From positions 1 through 34,118 of the forward strand of contig CALVFH010000017.1 of the NCBI GenBank assembly GCA_944326775.1: 34,118 nt of DNA, given 5' to 3'. This document shows, piece by piece, positions 22,734 to 32,139 of the stretch. Every line of letters starts with the position of its first letter. The first letter of the stretch is position 1. The notes below the pieces were generated by a model. That model made no database searches, was not told the origin of the DNA, and worked only from the letters and a program-made list of their open reading frames with translations. The DNA comes from an uncultured Parabacteroides sp. GTDB lineage: Bacteria > Bacteroidota > Bacteroidia > Bacteroidales > Tannerellaceae. Position numbers and translations under genes: made by a program.

Positions 22734-25580
22734 ATGGCAATAGATAAACAAGCAATTGAACAAGGTACCATTTCTGTATGGGGTGCCCGCGTACACAATT
22801 TAAAAAACATCGATGTTGAGATACCCCGGAATACACTCACCGTCATTACCGGAATGAGTGGAAGCGGAAAATCTTCCCTGGCTTTCGATACGATTTTTGC
22901 AGAAGGACAACGACGCTATGTCGAGACATTCTCAGCTTATGCACGCAATTTTCTGGGAAATATGGAACGTCCGGATGTGGATAAGATAACGGGATTAAGC
23001 CCGGTAATTTCCATCGAACAGAAGACGACCAATAAGAACCCACGCTCAACCGTCGGTACAACTACTGAAATCTATGACTTCTTCCGTTTGCTTTATGCCC
23101 GGGCCGGCGAGGCTTATTCATACCTCAGCGGAGAAAAAATGGTCAAATATACGGAAGAACAAATTCTTCAACTAATATTAGAGCGTTATCAAGGCAAAAA
23201 AACTTACCTGCTGGCTCCGGTCGTACGGAACCGTAAAGGCCATTACAAGGAATTATTTGAGCAACTCCGAAAAAAAGGATATTTAAATGTACGTGTAGAT
23301 GGCGAAATGCGCGAAATACTCCATGGCATGAAGCTGGACCGCTATAAAATCCATAGCATTGAAGTCGTCATCGATAAACTTGTAGTTTCGCCAAATGACG
23401 AACGAAGACTAACGGAAAGCCTCCGCGTAGCCATGAAACAAGGAGATGGACTTATACTTGTACTCGACGCAACAAGCGGTGAAGCACGCCATTATAGCCG
23501 CCGCCTGATGGATCCGGCGACAGGCCTTTCTTATAGTGAACCCGCTCCACACAATTTTTCATTTAATTCGCCCTATGGTGCTTGCCCCAAATGTAAAGGT
23601 TTAGGACAAATCAACTTGCTTGACATGGCCAAAATCGTGCCAGACCCTTCACTTAGCATCTACAACGGTGGCATCGTGGCCTTGGGAAAATACAAGAACT
23701 CGCTTATCTTCTGGCAAATTGAAGCAATCTGCAATAAATATGGAGTAACCATTAAAACCCCTATCAAAGACATTCCAGAAGAAGCTATGGATGAAATCAT
23801 GAACGGGACAAGTGAACGATTGCAAATTAAAAACGAATCAATCGGCACGTCGAACTACTTCCTGTCATATGAAGGAGTAGCGAAATACATCATGATGCAA
23901 CAAGATATGGATGCTTCAGCCTCTGCTCAAAAATGGGCCGGACAATTCATCAAGATGGCAACATGTCCGGAATGCCAAGGGCAAAGACTGAACCGCGAAG
24001 CTTTACATTATTATATTGCGGGCAAAAACATCGCTGACCTGGCAAGGATGGATATCTCCGAACTCTATGAATGGGTAAACCATCTCGAGGAGAAGCTCAA
24101 CGATAAACAACGGCAAATCGCAACCGAGATTTTAAAAGAGATACGCTCACGCCTCCGCTTTTTGCTTGATGTAGGACTGGATTATCTTTCAATGAATCGG
24201 ACGGCTTCCTCCCTATCCGGAGGAGAAAGTCAGCGTATCCGATTAGCCACACAAATTGGGAGCCAACTGGTCAATGTCCTTTATATCCTTGATGAACCCA
24301 GCATTGGGCTGCACCAACGCGACAATGTCCGACTTATCAATTCTCTCAAACAATTGCGTGATACGGGAAACTCCGTCATCGTTGTCGAACACGATAAAGA
24401 CATGATGCTGGAAGCCGATTATATCGTTGACATGGGGCCAAGAGCCGGAAGATTAGGTGGAGAAGTCGTATTTGCAGGAACACCTGCCGATATGCTAAAA
24501 GCCGACACCATGACATCGGCCTACCTAAACGGACGCCTGAACATTGAAGTACCCGAACATCGGCGCAAAGGAAACGGGAAATACCTGACTATCCACGGAG
24601 CTTCAGGCAACAACCTGAAACACATCGACGCAACATTTCCACTGGGAACGTTCATCTGCGTCACCGGGGTATCTGGAAGCGGAAAATCCTCCCTGATCAA
24701 CCGCACACTCCAACCACTCCTGAGCCAGCATTTCTATCGTTCCTTGGAAGACCCTCTCCCTTATGACTCAATAGAAGGTCTGGAAAATATTGACAAAATC
24801 ATCAACGTGGACCAATCTCCCATCGGACGTTCCCCCCGTAGTAATCCGGCAACCTATACCGGAGTCTTTTCTGACATCCGAAACTTGTTTGTCGAACTCC
24901 CCGAATCGAAGATAAGAGGATATAAACCGGGACGCTTTTCATTTAACGTGGCCGGCGGAAGGTGCGAAACATGTAAAGGAAACGGATACAAAACTATCGA
25001 AATGAACTTCTTGCCCGACGTGCTGATTCCTTGCGAAGATTGCCACGGGAAGCGCTACAATCGTGAAACACTGGAAGTCCGCTATCGGGGCAAATCCATT
25101 GCCGATGTACTTGACATGACAATCAACATGGCTGTTGAATTTTTTGAAAATGTTCCGTCCATTCTTTCCAAAATAAAAGTACTGCAAGATGTAGGACTGG
25201 GTTACATCAAACTGGGACAACCCTCCACTACACTTTCTGGCGGGGAAAGCCAACGTGTCAAACTGGCAACGGAATTGGCTAAACGCGACACCGGAAAGAC
25301 ACTTTACGTTCTCGATGAACCGACAACTGGGTTACACTTCGAAGACATCCGTGTACTTCTCGGAGTGCTGAACAAACTGGTAGATAAAGGAAATACCGTC
25401 ATTGTGATCGAACACAACCTGGACGTTATCAAATGTGCCGATTATATCATTGATATGGGACCCGACGGAGGGAAACGAGGCGGACAAGTCCTTTTCTCCG
25501 GAACACCGGAAGCCTTGGCAACAAGTGGAATAGGATTCACCGCTCCATTTTTGAAAAAAGAATTAAACATATCCGAATAA
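22734..25580 (+). CDS. uvrA: Excinuclease ABC subunit A
   Basis: At 948 aa this is full length. It starts MAIDKQAIEQGTISVWGARV, with Walker A GMSGSGKSSLAFDTIFAEGQ, the signature LSGGESQRIRLATQIGSQL, and a second ATPase module with GVSGSGKSSLINRTL and LSGGESQRVKLATELAKRD. Zinc modules read CPKCKGLG with CPECQGQR, and CETCKGNGYKT with CEDCHGKR. UvrA dimers scan DNA and load UvrB at lesions in nucleotide-excision repair. It could be UvrA1 or a second UvrA2-like copy; the length fits UvrA1. The frame stays open to 22626, but the promoter box at 22701 and family alignment fix the start at 22734. It leads a four-gene operon. Confidence 0.97.
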   Translation: MAIDKQAIEQGTISVWGARVHNLKNIDVEIPRNTLTVITGMSGSGKSSLAFDTIFAEGQRRYVETFSAYARNFLGNMERPDVDKITGLSPVISIEQKTTNKNPRSTVGTTTEIYDFFRLLYARAGEAYSYLSGEKMVKYTEEQILQLILERYQGKKTYLLAPVVRNRKGHYKELFEQLRKKGYLNVRVDGEMREILHGMKLDRYKIHSIEVVIDKLVVSPNDERRLTESLRVAMKQGDGLILVLDATSGEARHYSRRLMDPATGLSYSEPAPHNFSFNSPYGACPKCKGLGQINLLDMAKIVPDPSLSIYNGGIVALGKYKNSLIFWQIEAICNKYGVTIKTPIKDIPEEAMDEIMNGTSERLQIKNESIGTSNYFLSYEGVAKYIMMQQDMDASASAQKWAGQFIKMATCPECQGQRLNREALHYYIAGKNIADLARMDISELYEWVNHLEEKLNDKQRQIATEILKEIRSRLRFLLDVGLDYLSMNRTASSLSGGESQRIRLATQIGSQLVNVLYILDEPSIGLHQRDNVRLINSLKQLRDTGNSVIVVEHDKDMMLEADYIVDMGPRAGRLGGEVVFAGTPADMLKADTMTSAYLNGRLNIEVPEHRRKGNGKYLTIHGASGNNLKHIDATFPLGTFICVTGVSGSGKSSLINRTLQPLLSQHFYRSLEDPLPYDSIEGLENIDKIINVDQSPIGRSPRSNPATYTGVFSDIRNLFVELPESKIRGYKPGRFSFNVAGGRCETCKGNGYKTIEMNFLPDVLIPCEDCHGKRYNRETLEVRYRGKSIADVLDMTINMAVEFFENVPSILSKIKVLQDVGLGYIKLGQPSTTLSGGESQRVKLATELAKRDTGKTLYVLDEPTTGLHFEDIRVLLGVLNKLVDKGNTVIVIEHNLDVIKCADYIIDMGPDGGKRGGQVLFSGTPEALATSGIGFTAPFLKKELNISE

Positions 25581-25584
25581 AGAA

Positions 25585-25806
25585 ATGAAAAATCCAATAC
25601 AGATGATTAAGCAATGCGTCGAGAAAGATGAACCTTATTTCGTTCTTCGCGGCCAAGATCTTTGTGCGCTGGCCGCTATCGAAGCATACTATCGCGAAGT
25701 GAAAGTTCACGTCAAAGATCCGTATTTCGTGGAAGAAATCGAAGAAATCATGAAAGATTTCCGAGCCTATCGTGAAGAAATCGGTCAAACAAAAATTCCT
25801 GATTAA
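25585..25806 (+). CDS. Conserved-looking small protein of unknown function
   Basis: This 73-aa acidic protein begins MKNPIQMIKQCVEKDEPYFV and ends FRAYREEIGQTKIPD. It has two helices with a FVLRGQDLCALAAIEAYYRE core and a VKDPYFVEEIEEIMKDF tail. It has no signal peptide, no membrane segment and no known motif. The 4-nt gap after uvrA and the 2-nt gap before yigZ strongly suggest co-translation. Codon use looks like that of its neighbours, so it is a real gene. I cannot assign a family. Confidence 0.8.
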   Translation: MKNPIQMIKQCVEKDEPYFVLRGQDLCALAAIEAYYREVKVHVKDPYFVEEIEEIMKDFRAYREEIGQTKIPD

Positions 25807-25808
25807 AC

Positions 25809-26432
25809 ATGACTCCAGAAGATACTTATCGTACCATTGCTGCACCAGCAGAAGGTTATTATACCGAAAAACGCAGCCGCTTTCTCTCTTTTGCCTTGCC
25901 TGTACGTACTATCGAAGATGTGAAAGAAGCGTTGGCCCGCATCCGTAAAGAATACTATGATGCCCGCCACGTCTGTTGGGCCTATATGCTCGGTCCCGAA
26001 CGCAAGATTTTCCGTGCAAATGACGATGGTGAGCCGTCATCAACTGCCGGAAAACCTATTTTGGGACAAATTAACTCAAACGAACTAACCGACATCTTTA
26101 TTGCGGTAGTCCGTTATTTTGGAGGGATAGAACTGGGCACCAGTGGTTTGATTGTCGCTTACCGGACAGCAGCAGCGGAAGCCATTGCTGCAGCCACTAT
26201 CGAAGAACGAACGGTAGATGAAGATATCACGGTAGCTTTTGAATATCCCAGTATGAATGGAATCATGAAGGTCGTGAAAGACCTTTGTCCCACAATAATT
26301 AGCCAGAAGTTCGATATGGATTGTGAAATGACTCTCCGTATTCGCAAAAGCGAAGCTGAGCAACTGAAAGCCAAACTTCTGAAAGTAGAAACCGCTTATC
26401 TCAAACCGTCATCCCATTCTTTAAATCTATAA
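25809..26432 (+). CDS. yigZ: YigZ/IMPACT (UPF0029) family protein
   Basis: The 207-aa product has the UPF0029 N-terminal domain: YYTEKRSRFLSFALPVRTIE, ARHVCWAYMLGPERKIFRAN, DDGEPSSTAGKPILGQI and VVRYFGGIELGTSGLIVAYR. A C-terminal EF-G-V-like domain (EYPSMNGIMKVVKDL...) completes the YigZ layout. Family members relate to eukaryotic IMPACT; the bacterial biochemical role is not settled. It is translationally close to its neighbours (2 nt after the small ORF, 10 nt before cobyric acid synthase). Confidence 0.93.
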   Translation: MTPEDTYRTIAAPAEGYYTEKRSRFLSFALPVRTIEDVKEALARIRKEYYDARHVCWAYMLGPERKIFRANDDGEPSSTAGKPILGQINSNELTDIFIAVVRYFGGIELGTSGLIVAYRTAAAEAIAAATIEERTVDEDITVAFEYPSMNGIMKVVKDLCPTIISQKFDMDCEMTLRIRKSEAEQLKAKLLKVETAYLKPSSHSLNL

Positions 26433-26442
26433 TTCATAATAT

Positions 26443-27945
26443 ATGTCTCATCTTCGCTCCCTCATGTTCGTCGGCACCTGTTCTGATGCAGGCAAAAGTA
26501 TTGTCAACGCCGCATTCTGCCGTATCTTAAAACAAGATGGTTATCAACCTGCTCCCTTCAAAGCACAAAACATGTCGCTCAATTCGTTTTCAACCCGAGA
26601 CGGAGGAGAAATGGGAAGAGCTCAAGTAGTACAGGCTGAAGCATGCGGCATAGAACCACATACGGACATGAATCCCGTTCTCTTAAAACCCACAGGAGAT
26701 TGTACGTCACAAGTCATTCTCGAGGGGCATCCTGTAGGAAACTATTCAGCCAAAGCCTATTTCGATGGAAAACTTCAGAAAGATCATCTTTTTACTGCCG
26801 CTTGCCAAGCATACGATCGACTAAAAAGTCGTTTCAACCCCATTGTCATGGAAGGAGCCGGCAGCGTATCGGAAATCAACCTTCGCGACCGGGATATTGT
26901 AAATATGCGTATGGCCCGATATGCCAATGCCGCAACATTCCTCGTAGCAGATATTGACCGTGGTGGCGTATTCGCTTCTGTCTATGGAAGTATTTTATTG
27001 CTTACGGAAGAAGAGCGAAAACTTATGAAAGGCATCATTATTAACAAATTTCGAGGTGATATCGAATTATTTAATGAAGGGAAACATATCTTAGAAAAAT
27101 TAACTGGTGTTCCAGTGGTAGGTATCATTCCTTATTTCCATGACATTCAAATTGAAGAAGAAGACTCTGTTGTCCTTGAACGTAAACATCGCTCCCTGGA
27201 AAAAGGAAAAATCAATATTGCCATTGTTCTTTTACGGCATATGTCAAACTTTACTGATTTCGATGCCCTTGAAGCTGATCCACGCTTTCACTCATTTTAT
27301 ACGAACGATGCCAACGAAATACGACAGGCAGACATAATCGTTCTCCCCGGTTCAAAAAATACGTTAGATGATTTGCTGCACCTTCGCGAAAGCGGACTTG
27401 CCATAGCTATTACCGAAGCATATAAAACGGGGAAAAAAGTCATTGGAATTTGTGGAGGCTATCAAATGATGGGAATCCGAGTTGAAGATCCGACCAATGC
27501 AGAAGGTCAGATTGCGGCACTACCCGGCTTGGGATTGTTACCCCAAACAACGATTATTGAAGCAACTAAAGTTACACGACAAAGCCACTTCTCTTTCCTA
27601 AACGGTGTCAATTCTTCCCAAAACCCGTTCAACTGCCAAGGATATGAAATCCACATGGGACGAACAAACCTGATAGACAATGTTTCTCCACGCCCAGTTG
27701 CCCGTATCGACGATGGCCGATTAGATGGTTATTATCTCGATGCCCACTGTTGGGGCTGCTACTTGCATGGAATTTTTGACAACGCTTCCGTACGCGACCA
27801 TTTGGCAGAAGGACTGACAACCCGTACATCCATACCTACATTCGACTATACTGCTTTCAAAGAAGAGCAATATAACCGTCTTGCCCGCCATGTTCGTCAA
27901 CATGTAAATATGGACTATATCTATCGCATACTCAAAGAGGAATAA
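26443..27945 (+). CDS. cobQ: Cobyric acid synthase (glutamine-hydrolysing)
   Basis: The 500-aa product has an N-terminal dethiobiotin-synthetase-like ATPase (MFVGTCSDAGKSIVNAAFCR, then APFKAQNMSLNSF and VMEGAGSVSEINL). The C-terminal class I glutamine amidotransferase has the nucleophile Cys in IGICGGYQMMGIRVED and the His/Glu end CYLHGIFDN. It amidates four side chains of adenosylcobyrinic acid diamide in cobalamin synthesis or remodelling. No other cobalamin gene is in the window; gut Bacteroidales often keep the late pathway elsewhere. Its TAA is immediately followed by the stop codon of the convergent regulator gene. Confidence 0.95.
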   Translation: MSHLRSLMFVGTCSDAGKSIVNAAFCRILKQDGYQPAPFKAQNMSLNSFSTRDGGEMGRAQVVQAEACGIEPHTDMNPVLLKPTGDCTSQVILEGHPVGNYSAKAYFDGKLQKDHLFTAACQAYDRLKSRFNPIVMEGAGSVSEINLRDRDIVNMRMARYANAATFLVADIDRGGVFASVYGSILLLTEEERKLMKGIIINKFRGDIELFNEGKHILEKLTGVPVVGIIPYFHDIQIEEEDSVVLERKHRSLEKGKINIAIVLLRHMSNFTDFDALEADPRFHSFYTNDANEIRQADIIVLPGSKNTLDDLLHLRESGLAIAITEAYKTGKKVIGICGGYQMMGIRVEDPTNAEGQIAALPGLGLLPQTTIIEATKVTRQSHFSFLNGVNSSQNPFNCQGYEIHMGRTNLIDNVSPRPVARIDDGRLDGYYLDAHCWGCYLHGIFDNASVRDHLAEGLTTRTSIPTFDYTAFKEEQYNRLARHVRQHVNMDYIYRILKEE

Positions 27946-30900
27946 TCATCTGGGATTTTCTTCGCCTTTTTCATATTGCGAAGGCAAAACTCCAAATTCT
28001 TCCTTAAAATACTTCCGGAAATACTTTGGGTTATTAAAACCAACTTCATAAGCCACCTCAGAGACGTTCATCTGACTTTCGCGCAAAAGTTGAGCCGCCC
28101 GTTTAAGACGCACCAACCGGATAAACTCAATAGGTGTTTTTCCCGTGATTGATAAAAGTTTCTTATACAGATTCACACGGCTCATACCCACATCGTGGCT
28201 TAATTCTTCAACCGAGAAATCAGGATTCGAAATATTAGCTTCTACATCGTCCATAACACGTTTCAATAGCTTCTCATCCAACGAAGTTACCGTAATACGA
28301 GAAGGTTCGATAGAAACGCCCGGCTCACGGAGTGACTGCTGTAAACGATGACGAATTTCGACTAAATTATGCATCTTCACCCGAAGAATATCGAGATTAA
28401 ACGGTTTCGGAATATAATCATCCGCCCCAGCCCGAAGTCCTTCCAACTTACTTTCCTCTGCATTTTTAGCGGTCAGAAGGATAAGCGGAATATGAGAGGT
28501 ACGGATATCATTCTTCAACCGTTGACACATCTCTATACCATCAAGGCGAGGCATCATCACATCCGAAATAATCATATCTGGCAATTCTTCTGTCGCTAAC
28601 CGTAATCCTTCTTCTCCATCACACGCTTCTATTACAGAATATTCCTGCCCAAGACTTTTGGCTAGAAAAGTCCTGAAGTCACGATTATCATCGACAATAA
28701 GCAACTTGGACAAGGCCCCTTTACCTTCCGGATGTTCTTTCTTTGATAGGACAGCCTCTGAACTATCTTCAGATTTTGCAACAACCATCGGGTCTGCAGG
28801 TAAAGCTTCTTCTTCCTTACAGGGTAAAGTAAAAATGAAGCGACATCCACCTCCTTCCACATTCTCCGCCCAAATCCGACCGTGATGAAGCAAAACAAAC
28901 TCACGAGCCAAATGCAAACCAATACCGCTTCCAGAAGTGAGCGAACGACTATTCCCTGTCTGTTGAATCTGATAAAACCGTTCGAAGATGTGAGATAAAG
29001 CTTCTGGAGGAATACCAATACCTGAATCTTCTACGGAAATCCGGATTTCCTGTTCTGATATTTTCTCAAGTGTAACTGAAATATGTCCCCCTTCAGGTGT
29101 AAACTTACAGGCATTGGAAAGCAAATTAGTCAACACCTTACCGATTTTATCTGCATCAAAATACATATATAAAGTTCCTTTAGGCAGATGTAGTGTACAT
29201 TGAAGATGATTCCGTTCAAAGAATTCAGAAAAATAAGAAACAATATCACGGATAAACTGTACCATATCTCCCAATGATGGCTGCAAATGTATCCCCATGA
29301 CATCCAATTTTCGAAAATCCAACAGTTGATTCACAAGCACCAATAACTGCTGCGCATTACGCCGGACGATATGCAAAAGCTCTAAACTCTCCTTATCTTC
29401 CGTTTTATGAATAAGCTCTTCCAAAGGAGTTAGAATAAGCGTAAGAGGTGTCCGGAATTCATGACTAATATTCGTAAAGAACCGTAATTTCATCTCATCC
29501 AAATCATGCTGATGTTCCACTCGCATTTTTTCTTCTGCAAATTTCACTTTCTGTTCCGATTTCCAGACACTGTACCGCCAATATACATATAAAATACTAG
29601 CAAGCAGAATACCATATATTATATATGCCCATGACGTCAGCCAAAACGGAGGATGAACATGAATGACGAGTCTTGTAGGTTGCTCACTTTCCACACCATC
29701 ATTGTTAACCGCCTTGATCAGAAAGGTGTAAGTTCCTGGATTCAAATTAGTATATGTAACCTGACGGTTGTGGCGATCGGCTTCCAGCCATTGCTCATTA
29801 AATCCTTCCAGCTTATAAAAGTAACGGGATTTACCAGGCATACAATAATCCAACGCTGCAAATTGGATAGTAAAATAATCATCGGTATAATTCAAATCAA
29901 TCGCATCGGTATAGGAAATGCTCTTTGATAATATCACCCGTCCATCATATTCTTCACTGGGACGAATACTCTTATTATAAATCTGAAAATCGGTCAATAC
30001 TACCTTCGGCTTATTCGTATTATAATGGATAGTCGATGAGGTAAAAATATTAAAACCCGACGAACCTCCAAACATCAGCTTTTTGTCTGAAGTAATATAA
30101 GCCGCATTAAAATTAAACTGCTCTCCCTGCAAACCTTCAGCCTGGTCATAATTGGACATCTTGAAAAAATAACCAGGCGTATCATCGGGGGTCGAAACCT
30201 TTACCAAGGTTAACCCTCTATTAGTAGCAACCCACATATTATGTTCGGAATCTTCCAAAATGCTTTGAATCAAATCTGAAGACAATCCATTCGCGACAGT
30301 AAAAAGCCGAACCTTGCGGGTAAATGGATTATAAACAAACAATCCGTTCAGAGTACCAATCCACAAAAGCCTACGACTGTCTTCATAAAGCGAATTAATA
30401 TCATAACGGTTCAAATAAATACTTCCAAAAAGTTCTTCTTCATAAAGTTTCAGTTTTCCCTCAGTTGCATCAAAAATATATAATCCATTCAAACTTCCCA
30501 CCAAAATAGAATTATCTGCTCGCTGGATGATGGAATAAACCGAACCCAAATTCGGGAAATGATACAACCGTTTCCCCGTGGCAATATCCATCACAACAAC
30601 CCCTCCATTCAAAGTCGCTATCCAGAGCCGATTATCCCGGTCGCATAAAAGCTTCCAGACATTTGAATCAGGCAAAAGGTCTCTGTCTGACAAAAAAGAA
30701 TAATGAATAAACTGCTTCCCGTCCCAACAATCTAAACCATCCATGAAATAGCCAATCCATAAACGACCTTGTTGATCCAATTCCATACTGACGACAATAT
30801 CTCCTGCCGGACTATTCGAATTGTGAGAATCATGACGGTAAGGAATGTACCGGTCTCGTTTTTGATCATAATAAACCAAACCGTTTCCATTCGTTCCAAT

Positions 30901-32028
30901 CCAAATATTCCCTTCTTCCGTTTCCATAAAACAATTCACATCCATTTCTGGTGTGTTATTATAATTCTTCAACGTACGGAACTTAAAAATACTTTCATGA
31001 TAATAACAGACCCCCCGTTTATAGGTTCCTACCCAAACAATACCAGTATCATCAATATACAAACTTTTCACCGCATCCTGAGCCAAGCTGTTAGGATCGC
31101 GAAGTTCATGCTTTAAAACGACAGGTGGGGTTCCGTCCTGACGAAGGATATTAATCCCTCCATGATCCATGGCTATCCAAATCTGTCCTTTTGCATCTTC
31201 CGTAATTCCCGTCACTATATTTCCCGATAAACGATACGCAGGGTCTTCGGCATTTTCATGATAATGCATCCATACACCATTACTCAAACACGAAGCCCCT
31301 TTACCCAAGAAACCATAAACCCACAAGTTTCCTGAAGAATCGGAATACAGACGAGATTGTCCGTCATAAGTAGCAGAAGGCTCATGCAAAAAGGTAGAAT
31401 CACGCATAATAACCGTTTGTGTCTGAGCATCCATGCATTCCAACAACCCATTCCAATACAAAAACCAATATCGGTTTTGTCCTTGTGTGATGGCAACAAT
31501 ACGTCCTTTCGACAAATTATCTTTACCACCAAAAGGGAAAATACGCAACTTAGATTGTTTGAGTTCATAAAACCGAATATCTCTTGGAGTCACAAACCAA
31601 AGATTCTTTCCCAAATCTATATATGTATGCAAGACAGTATCGGTTCCCGCATATTGTCGCAACATTAAATGAGGGTTCACCTCAAACTGCTCTAAGGTTG
31701 GATTAAAAATTGCGTAACCGGCTCGTGTGGAAAGCCACAAATAGCCTTCAGAATCCTCCTGAATATCGGCAATATCATTATTAAGCATCAAGCTATCCCG
31801 CTCTAAATCCTGCTCATATTCCACCACATCATAACCGTCATAACGATTCAAGCCATAACGAGTACCAAACCACATGTAGCCATCCCGACTTTTATAGATA
31901 CAACGAATTTCACTGTTTGATAATCCCTTTTCTACATCTATACGGTTAAACATGTAATCTTTCTCGTCCTGTGCATATACCACCACAGAAAGGAATAAGA
32001 CCCATAAAAATATTCCGAATCTGCCCAT
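27946..32028 (-). CDS. Hybrid two-component system regulator (HTCS)
   Basis: The start is ATG 32028 (MGRFGIFLWVLFLSVVVYAQ, signal peptide), giving 1360 aa; the upstream TTG at 32058 overlaps the -7 box. The periplasmic part, to about 790, has two seven-bladed propellers built of Reg_prop repeats ('..GLsnn.i..i..D..G.lWigT..GL'), then a Y_Y_Y domain (about 733-790). A membrane helix (about 796-820, SWAYIIYGILLASILYVYW) follows. HisKA has the phospho-acceptor in NISHEFRTPLTL (about 855), and HATPase carries NLLSNACKFTPEGG and SGIGLHLAREF. The receiver has acceptor Asp in IISDVMMPRLDG (about 1155). The AraC helix-turn-helix ends FNNPKYFRKYFKEEFGVLPS. HTCSs usually sense glycans and switch on susCD-type polysaccharide loci; none is in the window. 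Confidence 0.95.
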   Translation of the reverse strand: MGRFGIFLWVLFLSVVVYAQDEKDYMFNRIDVEKGLSNSEIRCIYKSRDGYMWFGTRYGLNRYDGYDVVEYEQDLERDSLMLNNDIADIQEDSEGYLWLSTRAGYAIFNPTLEQFEVNPHLMLRQYAGTDTVLHTYIDLGKNLWFVTPRDIRFYELKQSKLRIFPFGGKDNLSKGRIVAITQGQNRYWFLYWNGLLECMDAQTQTVIMRDSTFLHEPSATYDGQSRLYSDSSGNLWVYGFLGKGASCLSNGVWMHYHENAEDPAYRLSGNIVTGITEDAKGQIWIAMDHGGINILRQDGTPPVVLKHELRDPNSLAQDAVKSLYIDDTGIVWVGTYKRGVCYYHESIFKFRTLKNYNNTPEMDVNCFMETEEGNIWIGTNGNGLVYYDQKRDRYIPYRHDSHNSNSPAGDIVVSMELDQQGRLWIGYFMDGLDCWDGKQFIHYSFLSDRDLLPDSNVWKLLCDRDNRLWIATLNGGVVVMDIATGKRLYHFPNLGSVYSIIQRADNSILVGSLNGLYIFDATEGKLKLYEEELFGSIYLNRYDINSLYEDSRRLLWIGTLNGLFVYNPFTRKVRLFTVANGLSSDLIQSILEDSEHNMWVATNRGLTLVKVSTPDDTPGYFFKMSNYDQAEGLQGEQFNFNAAYITSDKKLMFGGSSGFNIFTSSTIHYNTNKPKVVLTDFQIYNKSIRPSEEYDGRVILSKSISYTDAIDLNYTDDYFTIQFAALDYCMPGKSRYFYKLEGFNEQWLEADRHNRQVTYTNLNPGTYTFLIKAVNNDGVESEQPTRLVIHVHPPFWLTSWAYIIYGILLASILYVYWRYSVWKSEQKVKFAEEKMRVEHQHDLDEMKLRFFTNISHEFRTPLTLILTPLEELIHKTEDKESLELLHIVRRNAQQLLVLVNQLLDFRKLDVMGIHLQPSLGDMVQFIRDIVSYFSEFFERNHLQCTLHLPKGTLYMYFDADKIGKVLTNLLSNACKFTPEGGHISVTLEKISEQEIRISVEDSGIGIPPEALSHIFERFYQIQQTGNSRSLTSGSGIGLHLAREFVLLHHGRIWAENVEGGGCRFIFTLPCKEEEALPADPMVVAKSEDSSEAVLSKKEHPEGKGALSKLLIVDDNRDFRTFLAKSLGQEYSVIEACDGEEGLRLATEELPDMIISDVMMPRLDGIEMCQRLKNDIRTSHIPLILLTAKNAEESKLEGLRAGADDYIPKPFNLDILRVKMHNLVEIRHRLQQSLREPGVSIEPSRITVTSLDEKLLKRVMDDVEANISNPDFSVEELSHDVGMSRVNLYKKLLSITGKTPIEFIRLVRLKRAAQLLRESQMNVSEVAYEVGFNNPKYFRKYFKEEFGVLPSQYEKGEENPR

Positions 32029-32055
32029 TATTCTCTCTTTGCTTAATATTAACGA

Positions 32056-32063
32056 CAAAAATA
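32056..32063 (-). promoter_or_regulatory. -7 promoter box for the HTCS gene
   Basis: The minus strand reads TATTTTTG (TAnnTTTG), 27 nt before the chosen ATG at 32028. It lies 23 nt from the oppositely directed box of paaK, so the two promoters overlap in their -33 regions. Confidence 0.55.
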
Positions 32064-32086
32064 GGTAAATAAATCAAAATAAGCTA

Positions 32087-32094
32087 TACATTTG
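32087..32094 (+). promoter_or_regulatory. -7 promoter box for paaK
   Basis: TACATTTG matches TAnnTTTG. It argues against a TTG start at 32092 and favours ATG 32140 (or ATG 32107 with an extremely short leader). Confidence 0.55.
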
Positions 32095-32139
32095 TATGGC
32101 AATAACATGAATCAAACACATATTATAAATATAAAAATC

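Noticed and set aside
32092-32139. Longer PaaK starting at TTG 32092 or ATG 32107
   Set aside because: TTG overlaps the -7 box, and ATG 32107 leaves almost no leader; family length fits ATG 32140.
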